Part shown: one piece after another, positions 17,795-27,255 of the stretch | Position numbering within the stretch: position 1 is the first letter of the stretch | Layout: each line of letters starts with the position of its first letter | Assembly: GCF_000721265.1 (NCBI RefSeq) | Contig: NZ_JOFZ01000007.1 | Location: 186,001-250,000, forward strand | Source: Streptomyces sp. NRRL F-5126 | GTDB lineage: Bacteria > Actinomycetota > Actinomycetes > Streptomycetales > Streptomycetaceae | Direction of reading: 5' to 3' | Length of the DNA stretch: 64,000 nucleotides | Notes under the pieces: generated by a model | What the model was told of the DNA's origin: nothing | The model's input: only the letters and a program-made list of their open reading frames with translations | Databases searched by the model: none | Translations under genes and position numbers: made by a program

Positions 17795-17920
17795 GTGCCA
17801 CCGCGTGTACAGGCTGATGACATGGAATGCGGCCACCGCGTAGGGGTGTCCCATCAGTTGGCGGCAAAGGGGCGCCGATTCTTACCCGGCGCCGCGCAAA
17901 TTCTCAAAACCTGGTTCTGA
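17795..17920 (+). CDS. Possible 41-residue peptide with a TTA codon
   Basis: A short frame starting with GTG, preceded by GGAGG at exactly 7-nt spacing (17783-17787). The product would be basic, ending in GAAQILKTWF. It contains an in-frame TTA codon, the bldA-dependent rare leucine codon of Streptomyces. Against it: third-position G+C is clearly lower than in surrounding genes, and it lies in a region that must also carry two promoters. It could be a true small regulatory peptide or only an open stretch of intergenic DNA. Confidence 0.25.
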   Translation: MPPRVQADDMECGHRVGVSHQLAAKGRRFLPGAAQILKTWF

Positions 17921-18041
17921 CCTGCACATTCAATGAAGAGGGGAAGTTTCGACGGCACTCCGGACGCCTCTTGGAGAGTCATTGTTTCGTCATGCGCCGA
18001 ACGTGAGGGAGCCGTGTTCGCGTGGTCTAGAGTCCCGCACC

Positions 18042-19328
18042 ATGAAAGTCTCCCGTCGCCTTCCGGAAAGCCCCTGGCGCAGCCCCCTGCGAGGCCCCTG
18101 GCTGACATCGGTTTTCGGGGTGGTGCTGCTCGTCGGTATCCCGGTGCTCTTCGTCACGGGACTGCTCTCGTACGCCGCGTACAACCCTGACCTGGCGATG
18201 ATCAATGACAAGACGCCGGACAAGGGCCTGTTGGGCTTCTACCTCTTTTCGTGGCCCACGCACCCCTACTGGCTGTACCGGGTGACCCAGGGCGTGCACG
18301 TGACACTCGGTATCGTCCTGGTGCCCGTGCTGCTGGCGAAGCTCTGGTCCGTGGTGCCCAAGCTGTTCGTCCTGCCTCCCGTGCGCTCGCTCGGGCATGC
18401 GCTGGACCGCCTCTCCCTGCTCCTGCTGGTGGGCGGCGGGCTGTTCGAGTTCGTCACCGGCGTGCTCAACGTGCAACTCGACTACCTGTTCCCCGGCTCC
18501 TTCTACCCCCTCCACTTCTACGGGGCGTGGGTGTTCACGGGGGCGGTGCTCGCGCACGTCGTCATCCGCTTTCCCCGCACCGTGCGGGCGCTGCGCAGCC
18601 GGGACTTCCGCGCGGAACTGCGCACGAACACCGCACACACGCGCCCGGAGCCGCGCGACGCGACCGGTCTCGTGGCCGCGAACCCCGCGGCCCCGACCAC
18701 GTCGAGGCGCGGGGCGCTCGGCATGGTCGGCCTGGGCTCGCTCGCCCTGTTCGTCGTGACGGCGGGGCAGTCCATCGGCGGCCCGCTGCGCCGCACCGCT
18801 CTGCTGGCGCCGCACGGCAGCCCGGTCGGCGACGGCCCCAACGGCTTCCAGGTGAACAAGGGCTACCGGGCCGTCAACATCCACCCCAACGACGTCGGCC
18901 AGGACTGGCGCCTCGTCGTCAAGGGCCGCGGAGGGCGGGTGGCCCTCTCCCTCGACGAGGTGCGCGGCCTCGCCCAGCACCGTTCGGCCCTGCCCATCGC
19001 CTGCGTGGAGGGCTGGTCGACGGGGAACCAGCACTGGGAAGGCGTGCGCCTGATCGATCTGGCGAGGATGGTGGGACACGGGGACGACGCGCCGGACGTG
19101 TTCGTCGAATCGGCCCAGCTGACAGGCTCGTTCCGCGCCGTCGCCCTGCGCGGCAACCAGGTGCGCGACCCCAGGTCCCTGCTCGCGCTCAAGGTCAACG
19201 GCGCGGAGCTGTCACACGACCACGGCTACCCGGCCCGGATCATCGTACCGGGAGCCCCCGGTGTGATGAACACCAAGTGGGTACGCCAACTGACATTCGG
19301 AGCGACGACGTTCGGAGCGCAGGCATGA
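18042..19328 (+). CDS. Molybdopterin oxidoreductase fused to a cytochrome-b-like membrane domain
   Basis: A 428-residue protein in two parts. Residues 1-190 hold four hydrophobic segments with spaced histidines (HVTLGI, HFYGAWVF, AHVVIRF) as in di-haem cytochrome b or ferric-reductase-like anchors. A fifth segment near residues 225-245 leads to a sulfite-oxidase-type molybdenum domain, with the metal-binding cysteine in LPIACVEGWS (Cys321) and the closing motif GAPGVMNTKWVRQL. The molybdenum domain would face outside and exchange electrons with quinones through the membrane part. It is first in a run of six tightly spaced genes for sugar and methyl transfer. Substrate unknown. Confidence 0.85.
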   Translation: MKVSRRLPESPWRSPLRGPWLTSVFGVVLLVGIPVLFVTGLLSYAAYNPDLAMINDKTPDKGLLGFYLFSWPTHPYWLYRVTQGVHVTLGIVLVPVLLAKLWSVVPKLFVLPPVRSLGHALDRLSLLLLVGGGLFEFVTGVLNVQLDYLFPGSFYPLHFYGAWVFTGAVLAHVVIRFPRTVRALRSRDFRAELRTNTAHTRPEPRDATGLVAANPAAPTTSRRGALGMVGLGSLALFVVTAGQSIGGPLRRTALLAPHGSPVGDGPNGFQVNKGYRAVNIHPNDVGQDWRLVVKGRGGRVALSLDEVRGLAQHRSALPIACVEGWSTGNQHWEGVRLIDLARMVGHGDDAPDVFVESAQLTGSFRAVALRGNQVRDPRSLLALKVNGAELSHDHGYPARIIVPGAPGVMNTKWVRQLTFGATTFGAQA

Positions 19329-19876
19329 CGCCGCACGACCAGGACACGCCACCCGGACCACCTGCCGACACACCCTCAGGGGCGTGGCGGCCGGGCGACC
19401 GGTTCCGGCGGCTCTACGGCGAAGAGCCACTCCACCTGCTCATCCTCATCGTCTCGTTCGCCGTGTGCGGATACGCGGCGTTGCGCTGGCGGTCCGACGA
19501 CTGGCTCTCCATCGTTGTCTGGTTCGTCGGGGCGGCCGTGCTGCACGACCTCGTCCTCGTACCGCTGTACGCGGGCACGGACTGGATCCTGCACCGAGCC
19601 GGGGGCCGCCGCCGGACACCGGACGATCCACCGCGCACCGCGGTGAACCACATCCGCGTCCCGGCCTTCGTGTCGCTGCTGCTCCTCCTCGTCTACTGGC
19701 CCCTCATCCTCAGGAACTCCCCCCACTACTCCGTGTCGACCCACCTGTCCGACACGGTCTTCCTGAGACGCTGGCTGCTGATCACCGCCGCCCTGTTCGG
19801 TGCGTCCGCCGTCTGGTTCGCCGTCGGCAGGTACCGGACGCGTCCGCGCGGACGCACCACGCGGAAGGAGCGCTGA
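19325..19876 (+). CDS. Four-helix membrane protein of the Mo-enzyme cluster
   Basis: A 183-residue protein whose ATG overlaps the stop of the molybdenum oxidoreductase by 4 bases (ATGA). After a polar, proline-rich N-terminus there are four membrane segments, at about residues 37-55, 60-80, 110-130 and 148-168. I do not recognise a family. The coupling suggests that it assembles with, or passes electrons to or from, the oxidoreductase. Confidence 0.65.
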   Translation: MTPHDQDTPPGPPADTPSGAWRPGDRFRRLYGEEPLHLLILIVSFAVCGYAALRWRSDDWLSIVVWFVGAAVLHDLVLVPLYAGTDWILHRAGGRRRTPDDPPRTAVNHIRVPAFVSLLLLLVYWPLILRNSPHYSVSTHLSDTVFLRRWLLITAALFGASAVWFAVGRYRTRPRGRTTRKER

Positions 19877-19877
19877 C

Positions 19878-20939
19878 ATGCGTGTACTGCTCACCGGCGG
19901 AGCCGGGTTCATCGGCTCCCACATCACGGAGGCCCTGTTGGCGCGGGGGGACGATGTCGTCGTCCTCGACGCGCTGCTGCCCTCGGCGCACCCCGTCCCC
20001 CACACCCCGCACTCCGGCAGCACCTGGATCCACGCCGACGTGCGGGACACCGCCGCGGTGTCCGGTGCGCTGCGCGGTGTGGACGTGGTGTGCCATCAGG
20101 CCGCCATGGTCGGTCTCGGCAAGGACTTCGCCGACGCCCCCGCCTACGTCGGCTGCAACGAACTGGGCACCGCGACCCTGCTGGCGGCCATGGCCGCCGG
20201 CCCCGTACGCGGCCTCGTACTCGCGGGATCGATGGTGGTGTACGGCGAGGGGCGCTACGACTGCGCACGCCACGGCCGTGTCACACCCGGTCCGCGCACC
20301 GAACGCGACCTGGCCGCCGGGGCATTCGAGCCGCGCTGCCCGCGGTGCGGCGACGCCCTGGCCTCCGGCCTCGTCGCCGAGGACGCGCCCACCGACCCGC
20401 GCAACGTGTACGCGGCGGGCAAACTCGCGCAGGAGCACCTCGCCGCGGCGTGGGCGCGCGCCACCGGCGGCAGAGCGGTGTCGTTGCGCTACCACAATGT
20501 CTACGGCCCAGGCATGCCACGCGACACGCCGTACGCGGGCGTCGCGTCGTTCTTCCGCTCGTCGCTCGCCAGGGGCGAGGCCCCGACGGTCTTCGAGGAC
20601 GGCGGGCAGCGCCGCGACTTCGTCCACGTACGGGACATCGCCGCCGCCAACGTCCTCGCCATGACGGCCCTGGCGCACCGTGAACCCGGGACGTTGCGCG
20701 CCTACAACGCCGGCAGCGGAACGCCGCACACCGTCGGCGAGATGGCCAGGGCGCTCGCCGAGGCGTGCGACGGTCCCGCCCCCGTCGTGACCGGTGGGTA
20801 CCGGCTCGGGGACGTACGCCACATCACGGCCTCCTCGGCGCGGCTGCGCGACGAGCTCGGCTGGCGGCCCGGCATCCCGTTCGAGGCGGGCGTGCGCGAG
20901 TTCGCGCACGCGCCGCAACGCGCGGTCGCCGTGAACTGA
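19878..20939 (+). CDS. NAD-dependent sugar-nucleotide epimerase with CPRC insert
   Basis: A 353-residue extended short-chain dehydrogenase. The NAD-binding GGAGFIGSH is at residues 7-15, and the catalytic tyrosine/lysine pair is Tyr178/Lys182 (VYAAGK), with RYHNVYGPGMP downstream. An insert near residues 150-165 carries CPRCG (Cys154, Cys157), resembling the cysteine pair I associate with dTDP-L-rhamnose 4-epimerase-like enzymes; this assignment is tentative. It starts 1 bp after the membrane protein stop with AAGGAG upstream and probably supplies an activated deoxysugar to the glycosyltransferases of this cluster. Confidence 0.8.
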   Translation: MRVLLTGGAGFIGSHITEALLARGDDVVVLDALLPSAHPVPHTPHSGSTWIHADVRDTAAVSGALRGVDVVCHQAAMVGLGKDFADAPAYVGCNELGTATLLAAMAAGPVRGLVLAGSMVVYGEGRYDCARHGRVTPGPRTERDLAAGAFEPRCPRCGDALASGLVAEDAPTDPRNVYAAGKLAQEHLAAAWARATGGRAVSLRYHNVYGPGMPRDTPYAGVASFFRSSLARGEAPTVFEDGGQRRDFVHVRDIAAANVLAMTALAHREPGTLRAYNAGSGTPHTVGEMARALAEACDGPAPVVTGGYRLGDVRHITASSARLRDELGWRPGIPFEAGVREFAHAPQRAVAVN

Positions 20940-21013
20940 CGGCGCCGCACCGCACACACCGGTGACCGCGCCCACGGGCACCGGACGTTCCCCTCCCACC
21001 GCACCCCACATCG

Positions 21014-21730
21014 ATGGACGTGACCGCTTTGACCGCCACGACCGCAGACGTCGTACTCCCGTGCCTCGACGAGGCACGCGCCCTGCCCTGGGTGCTCGAA
21101 CGCATCCCCCGAGGATGGCGGGCCATCGTCGTCGACAACGGCTCGACCGACGGCTCCGCCGAACTCGCCGCGCGGCTCGGCGCCACGGTCGTCCACGAGC
21201 CCAGGCGCGGCTTCGGCGCCGCCTGCCACGCGGGCCTGCTCGCCGCCGAGGCCGACTACGTCTGCTTCTGCGACTGCGACGCCTCGCTCGACCCCGGGCT
21301 GCTCGCCGGGTTCGTCGGGCGGCTCGCACAGAACCGTGCCGACCTCGTACTCGGGCGCCGCAGGCCGGGCAGATCAGGCGTGTGGCCGGCCCACGCGCGC
21401 GTGGGCAACCTCGCGCTGGCCCGCATGACGCGCACCAGGACAGGACTGCCCCTGCACGACCTCGGGCCGCTGCGAGCGGCGCGCAGGCAGGCCCTGCTCG
21501 GCCTCGGACTGAACGACCGGCGCAGCGGTTACCCGCTGGAGATGGTGGTGAAGGCCGCCGACGCCGGATGGCGCGTCGAGGAGCACGACGTCCCCTACCT
21601 GCCCAGGCAGGGGAAGTCGAAGGTCACCGGAACCTGGCGCGGCACCTGGCACGCCGTGCGCGACATGCGCGGCGTCCTCGCCGCACCGCCGGCGCCAGAG
21701 ACCGCAGGACGGAAGGCGGACGCCCGGTGA
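21014..21730 (+). CDS. Glycosyltransferase family 2
   Basis: A 238-residue soluble GT-A enzyme similar to dolichyl-phosphate-sugar synthases. It has VVLPCLDEARALP at the start, IVVDNGSTDGS for nucleotide binding, and CDCDASLDP as the DXD metal site, but no C-terminal membrane helices. It would transfer a sugar from a nucleotide to a polyprenyl phosphate or other acceptor. The stop overlaps the GTG of the DUF2064 gene. The pairing of GT2 with DUF2064 recurs widely and is sometimes named for arsenosugar synthesis, but no arsenic gene is present here. Confidence 0.88.
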   Translation: MDVTALTATTADVVLPCLDEARALPWVLERIPRGWRAIVVDNGSTDGSAELAARLGATVVHEPRRGFGAACHAGLLAAEADYVCFCDCDASLDPGLLAGFVGRLAQNRADLVLGRRRPGRSGVWPAHARVGNLALARMTRTRTGLPLHDLGPLRAARRQALLGLGLNDRRSGYPLEMVVKAADAGWRVEEHDVPYLPRQGKSKVTGTWRGTWHAVRDMRGVLAAPPAPETAGRKADAR

Positions 21731-22359
21731 CGACGCTCCTCGTGATCGCCAAGGAACCCGTGCCCGGCCGGGTCAAAACACGCCTGACACCCCATTACAC
21801 GCCCGGCGAGGCGGCGAGGCTGGCCGAGGCGTCGCTCGCCGACACCCTTCGCACGGCACTCGCCGCACCCGCGACCCGGAGGGTCCTCGTCCTCGACGGC
21901 GCGCCAGGGCCCTGGCTGCCCGCGGGCGTCGAAGTGTTTCCGCAGGCCGCGGGAGGGCTCGACCGGCGGATCGCCGCCGCCTTCGCGCTGTGCGAAGGAC
22001 CGGCGGTGCTCATCGGTATGGACACCCCCCAGATCACCGCGGACCTGCTGGCACCGGCGCTCGACGAGGAGGCGTGGGACGCGCGCACCGCGTGGTTCGG
22101 CCCGGCGGCGGACGGCGGATTCTGGTGCCTGGGCCTCGCGGACCCCGACCCGGCGCTCCTCGTGGGCGTACCGATGTCGACGCCCGAGACCGGGGCGCGC
22201 CAGCGTGAACGGCTCGTCGCCGCGGGACTCGGCGTCCGGGACCTCCCGGTGCTGCGGGACGTGGACACCGCCGAGGACGCTCGGCTCGCCGCCGCCGACG
22301 CGCCCGACGGCCGCTTCGCCGCGCTCGTGCGCGAGCTGGCCCCGGCGGGCGCCCGATGA
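21727..22359 (+). CDS. DUF2064 (TIGR04282-like) nucleotidyl/glycosyltransferase-like protein
   Basis: A 210-residue protein with KEPVPGRVKTRL at the N-terminus and IGMDTPQI and ADGGFWCLGL in the middle, the signature of the DUF2064 group, whose fold resembles nucleotide-sugar transferases. It starts with GTG overlapping the GT2 stop by 4 bases and overlaps the following methyltransferase start. The family is commonly encoded next to GT2 enzymes; its reaction is not established. Confidence 0.85.
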   Translation: MTTLLVIAKEPVPGRVKTRLTPHYTPGEAARLAEASLADTLRTALAAPATRRVLVLDGAPGPWLPAGVEVFPQAAGGLDRRIAAAFALCEGPAVLIGMDTPQITADLLAPALDEEAWDARTAWFGPAADGGFWCLGLADPDPALLVGVPMSTPETGARQRERLVAAGLGVRDLPVLRDVDTAEDARLAAADAPDGRFAALVRELAPAGAR

Positions 22360-23153
22360 ACCGCGTGCGGGCCGCCGTCGTCCCCGCCGCCCACGATCCA
22401 TGGACACGGGAGCCGGCGGGGTGGCTTGCGGACCCGTACACCACCGCGCTCGCCACCGGCCAGGGCCCCCTCTACCTGCGCAGCAGGGAGGGCGGTGTGG
22501 TGCCGCTCGGTGTGGAGCGTTGGTGCGCGGCGCCCGACGCGGCCGACCGCACGGTCATCGCGCGGTGCGAGGGCACGGTACTCGACATCGGTTGCGGACC
22601 CGGCAGGTTCGTCACCGCTCTCGCCCTCGCGGGGTACCGGACGCTCGGCATCGACGTCAGCACCGCGGCGGTGCGCCGCACCGTACGCTACGGCGGCGCG
22701 GCACTCGTGCGCTCGGTCTTCGAGCCGCTGCCGCGCGAGGGCCGGTGGAACACCGCGCTCCTCGTCGACGGCAACATCGGCATCGGCGGTGACCCGGGTG
22801 CTCTCCTCGCCCGCACGGCGGACGTGGTCGCGCCCGGCGGCCTCCTGATCGCCGAGGTCGCCGAAGGGGACGTCGACGAGCGTCTCGACGTACGTGTCGA
22901 CGACGGACGAGCGGACCGCACACGTGCCGGCCGCGGGCCCGCGGGACAGGGCCGCCACCGGGCGGACGACGGCGGGTTCTTCCCGTGGGCCCGCCTCGGC
23001 GCACGCGCCCTGCTGCACCACGCGCTGGCCACGGGCCGGTGGTCGCGGCAGGGCACTTGGGAGCTGGAGGGGCGCACCTTCATGGCACTGCGCCGCAAGC
23101 GTGAGTGCTCCGTGCCGAGCCTCCCGGTGCCCGTGCCGCCGCGGTCCGGGTGA
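22356..23153 (+). CDS. Class I SAM-dependent methyltransferase
   Basis: A 265-residue protein with the SAM-binding motif VLDIGCGPGRFV near residue 70 and the acidic end of strand 2 at LGIDVS. The start overlaps the DUF2064 stop (ATGA). It is the last gene of the cluster that begins with the molybdenum oxidoreductase. The N-terminal 60 residues (WLADPYTTALATGQGPLYLRS) are unlike housekeeping methyltransferases and may bind a specific sugar or lipid acceptor. A hairpin follows the stop. Confidence 0.85.
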   Translation: MNRVRAAVVPAAHDPWTREPAGWLADPYTTALATGQGPLYLRSREGGVVPLGVERWCAAPDAADRTVIARCEGTVLDIGCGPGRFVTALALAGYRTLGIDVSTAAVRRTVRYGGAALVRSVFEPLPREGRWNTALLVDGNIGIGGDPGALLARTADVVAPGGLLIAEVAEGDVDERLDVRVDDGRADRTRAGRGPAGQGRHRADDGGFFPWARLGARALLHHALATGRWSRQGTWELEGRTFMALRRKRECSVPSLPVPVPPRSG

Positions 23154-23173
23154 CGTACGGGCCCGCGAGCCCC

Positions 23174-23188
23174 GCAGGCCCGGCCTGC
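23174..23188. terminator. Hairpin between convergent genes
   Basis: The inverted repeat GCAGGC/GCCTGC with a 3-nt centre lies between the methyltransferase stop and the end of the convergent ABC-F gene. The stem is short, so it is a modest candidate. Confidence 0.35.
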
Positions 23189-23195
23189 CGGACGC

Positions 23196-24830
<1,635 letters not shown>

Positions 24831-25140
24831 GGAAGAAACCTCGTACGCGATGCGGGCAGCGCGGGGGTGCCGCTCGGGCATGGTGGGAAAGGGAACGTCG
24901 AAACGGCCGCGACAGCGGTGCCCCTGGGCACCGTCCGGCGGCCTGTCAGCTCCGGGTATCACCCGGAGATGTCGTCGTCACCCACCATGTCTGCTCTCCT
25001 CGCTACGGGACCGGTCCGCCACGGCACCGGTCGTTCGGGACCGATCCCCGGCCCGGTCCGGTCCGCGCGGTACGCGATCCCCGATTTTATCAGCATCGGG
25101 CCGCCGCGCCCGGGAATTCTTCGCGCCTGGCCTGTACCCA
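24831..25140 (-). other. Leader region of the ABC-F gene
   Basis: This 310-bp stretch lies between the upstream MFS gene stop and the ABC-F start. It is rich in inverted repeats (several copies of ACCGGT/GGACCGG) and holds an A/T-rich box reading TGATAAAAT on the minus strand near 25083-25091 that could be a -10 element. No independent gene is supported. Confidence 0.45.
24905..24943 (-). promoter_or_regulatory. Two-part hairpin, possible attenuator
   Basis: The outer stem GGCCGC/GCGGCC (24905-24910, 24938-24943) encloses an inner 7-bp stem CGGTGCC/GGCACCG with a CCTG loop. It lies about 75-115 bases before the ABC-F ATG and is followed on the transcribed strand by a T-containing stretch. 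Drug-responsive attenuation is common upstream of ABC-F resistance genes. Confidence 0.4.
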
Positions 25141-26541
25141 TCAGCTCTCGCTCCGGGCGGGCCCGCCGGCCTTGAGGGGCATGCGCCCGGCCGGCGCCAC
25201 ACACAGGGCGCACACCGCGGCCGCGATGGCGAACGCGAGCACCCACGAGCCGGTACCCCTGCCGGTGAGCACCAGGACACCCGCGCTGACCTGGCTCCCC
25301 AACCCGCCACCGACCCGCCGCACCGTGCTGTTGACGGCCGTGGCCACAGCCGTGTGCTCCTCGTCGGCGCCGAGCGACGCCAGGGTGCTCGTGGCACTGA
25401 TGGCCAGCCCCGCACCGCAGCCCAGGACGAACCCGGCGGCCAGGAACACCGGAACGCTGTCACGGCCGAGCGTCGCGAAACCCGCCGACCCCAGGGCCAG
25501 CGCCGCCATCCCCGCGGCGAGGGGCCTGCGCGTCGTGCCCCGTCCCCTGACCCGGGTGGCGAAGGCGCCCGCGAGCAGCTGTCCCACCGCGGCGGGGAGG
25601 AGGAAGAGACCCACGACCGCCGTGCCGGCGGCGAACCCGTGGCCGGGATCCTGGACGAACTGCGGCACCAGGTAGTAGACGCCGAACAACGCGTAGCCGA
25701 CCGCCAGGGTGACCGCGTTGGTCCACATCTCGGTGGGGGAGCGCAGCGTCCACAGGTCGACCAGCGGCGCCGGCACCCGCTGCTCGTGACGCAGCCACAC
25801 CACGCCGGCCACGAAGGACACGGCCAGCAGCCCGCCCGGCACGGCCCAGCCCACGCCCGACTGCTGGGGCGCCAAGGTCAGCGCCACCAGGAGCGGGGCG
25901 AGGCAGGCACCGAGCAGCCCCGCGCCCCGCAGGTCCACGGCGCCCGACGAGGGCCCCGCGCGGCCCCGTACCCACCGCACGACCAGCGGCAGCGCCAGTG
26001 CGACCGCCGCCGCACCCGCCGCGAACACCAGCCGCCACGAGACGGCAGAGCTCAGCGCCCCCGACGTGGCGAAGCCGAGCGCCGTGCCGATCCCGAACGC
26101 GGCGGTCAGCGTGCCGGTGGCGCCGCCCACCCGCTCCTCGGGCAGTTCCTCGCGGGCGATGGACAGGGAGAGCGGGAACACCGCCCCGCCCACGCCCTGA
26201 AGGGCCCGGAAGACGATCAGGACGGCGGCGTTCGGCGCGCAGGCGGCACCGACGGAGCCGGCGAGGAACACGACGAGCCCGAGCAGCAGCATCCGACGCC
26301 TGCCGTGCCGGTCGGCCAGCCTGCCGAGCAGAGGCGTGGACACCGTCGCGACGAGGAGGTAACCGCTCAGCAGCCAGGCACCCCACGTCTGCGAGAGGTG
26401 CACGGCCTTCTCGATGTCCGGGATGACGGGCACCACGGCCGTCTGCTGGTAGGCGAACGAGATGTCGGCCACCGCGAGCGCCACCACGGTGCCCCGGGCA
26501 TGAGCCGCCGCCGCGCGAGCCGTCCGCTCCGTGCCTGCCAT
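25141..26541 (-). CDS. MFS drug exporter-like transporter
   Basis: A 466-residue transporter with 12-14 hydrophobic segments. It carries the MFS loop motif LGRLADRHGRRRMLL between helices 2 and 3 and the helix 5 motif LQGVGGAVFPLSLSIA, typical of drug/proton antiporters. The ATG at 26541 has GGAGG 9 bases upstream. It is upstream of the ABC-F gene on the same strand and divergent from the nsrR-like gene. Pairing of an exporter with an ABC-F protein suggests drug tolerance, though the 310-bp gap implies separate expression. Confidence 0.88.
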   Translation of the reverse strand: MAGTERTARAAAAHARGTVVALAVADISFAYQQTAVVPVIPDIEKAVHLSQTWGAWLLSGYLLVATVSTPLLGRLADRHGRRRMLLLGLVVFLAGSVGAACAPNAAVLIVFRALQGVGGAVFPLSLSIAREELPEERVGGATGTLTAAFGIGTALGFATSGALSSAVSWRLVFAAGAAAVALALPLVVRWVRGRAGPSSGAVDLRGAGLLGACLAPLLVALTLAPQQSGVGWAVPGGLLAVSFVAGVVWLRHEQRVPAPLVDLWTLRSPTEMWTNAVTLAVGYALFGVYYLVPQFVQDPGHGFAAGTAVVGLFLLPAAVGQLLAGAFATRVRGRGTTRRPLAAGMAALALGSAGFATLGRDSVPVFLAAGFVLGCGAGLAISATSTLASLGADEEHTAVATAVNSTVRRVGGGLGSQVSAGVLVLTGRGTGSWVLAFAIAAAVCALCVAPAGRMPLKAGGPARSES

Positions 26542-26781
26542 CCGAGCCGTCCACCTCCGTGGCGTCCTGCGCCGATCGCGGGCCCGCCGATCGCGCCGGC
26601 GCCCCCAGTGCCCTTGACCGGTGTGTCCAAACCCGGGCTCGGCGGTGTGCACGCGTACGGACCGCTCGTGGTGTGCTGCGCGCCGTCCCGTCGCGTCTGG
26701 ACGTACGCACGGTAACCCGGTCGCGGATTCGCCCTTGCAGAGGCGGTGCCCCGTGCGTCGGCTCGGCATAGGGTGGGGCGT

Positions 26782-27243
26782 ATGCGCCTGATGAAGTCCA
26801 CGGATCTCGCACTGCGGCTGCTCATGCGCCTCGCCGTGCAGTCCGCGGCGGACACACCGCCGACCACCCGCGACGTGGCGGCGACGTTGGGCGCGGCCTA
26901 CACGCACATGGCCAAACTGGTCGCGCGGCTGCAGCACCTCGGGCTCGTCGAGGCGCGACGCGGCCGTGGCGGCGGGCTGGTGCTGACCGCGGCGGGACGG
27001 GAGACCACGGTGGGTGCGGTCGCGCGCGCCTTCGAGGGGTCGGGCGACCTCGCGGAGTGCACGGGGGGCGACGTGCCCTGCCCGCTCAACTCGGCCTGCC
27101 GGCTGCGCGGCGCGCTGCTGGCCGCGCAGGAGGAGTTCTACGCGTCGCTTGACCGCGTCTCCCTCATGGACATCGTGGCCGCGCCCACCGGCCCGCTGCT
27201 GCTCGCGATCACCGGGCGCCGCGTCGTCGCCGAGTGCGGGTAG
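26782..27243 (+). CDS. nsrR: Rrf2-family NO-responsive repressor, NsrR-like
   Basis: A 153-residue Rrf2-family winged-helix repressor. The DNA-binding part runs STDLALRLLMRLAV through TRDVAATLGAAYTHMAKLVARLQ. Three cysteines, Cys93, Cys100 and Cys106 (ECTGG, VPCPLNSAC), form the iron-sulfur site that senses nitric oxide in NsrR. It is convergent with the hmp-type gene, only 12 bp apart, and a strong palindromic operator lies in front of hmp. By analogy, NO damages the cluster and releases repression of the NO-detoxifying enzyme. A TAGGGT box 7 bp before the ATG suggests leaderless transcription. Confidence 0.88.
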   Translation: MRLMKSTDLALRLLMRLAVQSAADTPPTTRDVAATLGAAYTHMAKLVARLQHLGLVEARRGRGGGLVLTAAGRETTVGAVARAFEGSGDLAECTGGDVPCPLNSACRLRGALLAAQEEFYASLDRVSLMDIVAAPTGPLLLAITGRRVVAECG

Positions 27244-27255
27244 GACGGCAGCTTC

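Noticed and set aside
18021..18035. TGGTCTAGAG resembles half of the DasR operator TGGTCTAGACCA.
   Set aside because: The second half does not match, no N-acetylglucosamine genes are controlled there, and TAGAGT is equally well explained as part of the promoter of the Mo-enzyme gene.
21014..23153. Arsenosugar biosynthesis cluster suggested by the GT2 plus DUF2064 pair.
   Set aside because: No arsenite methyltransferase, radical-SAM adenosyl transfer enzyme or arsenic resistance gene is present, so the family naming is not evidence for arsenic chemistry here.
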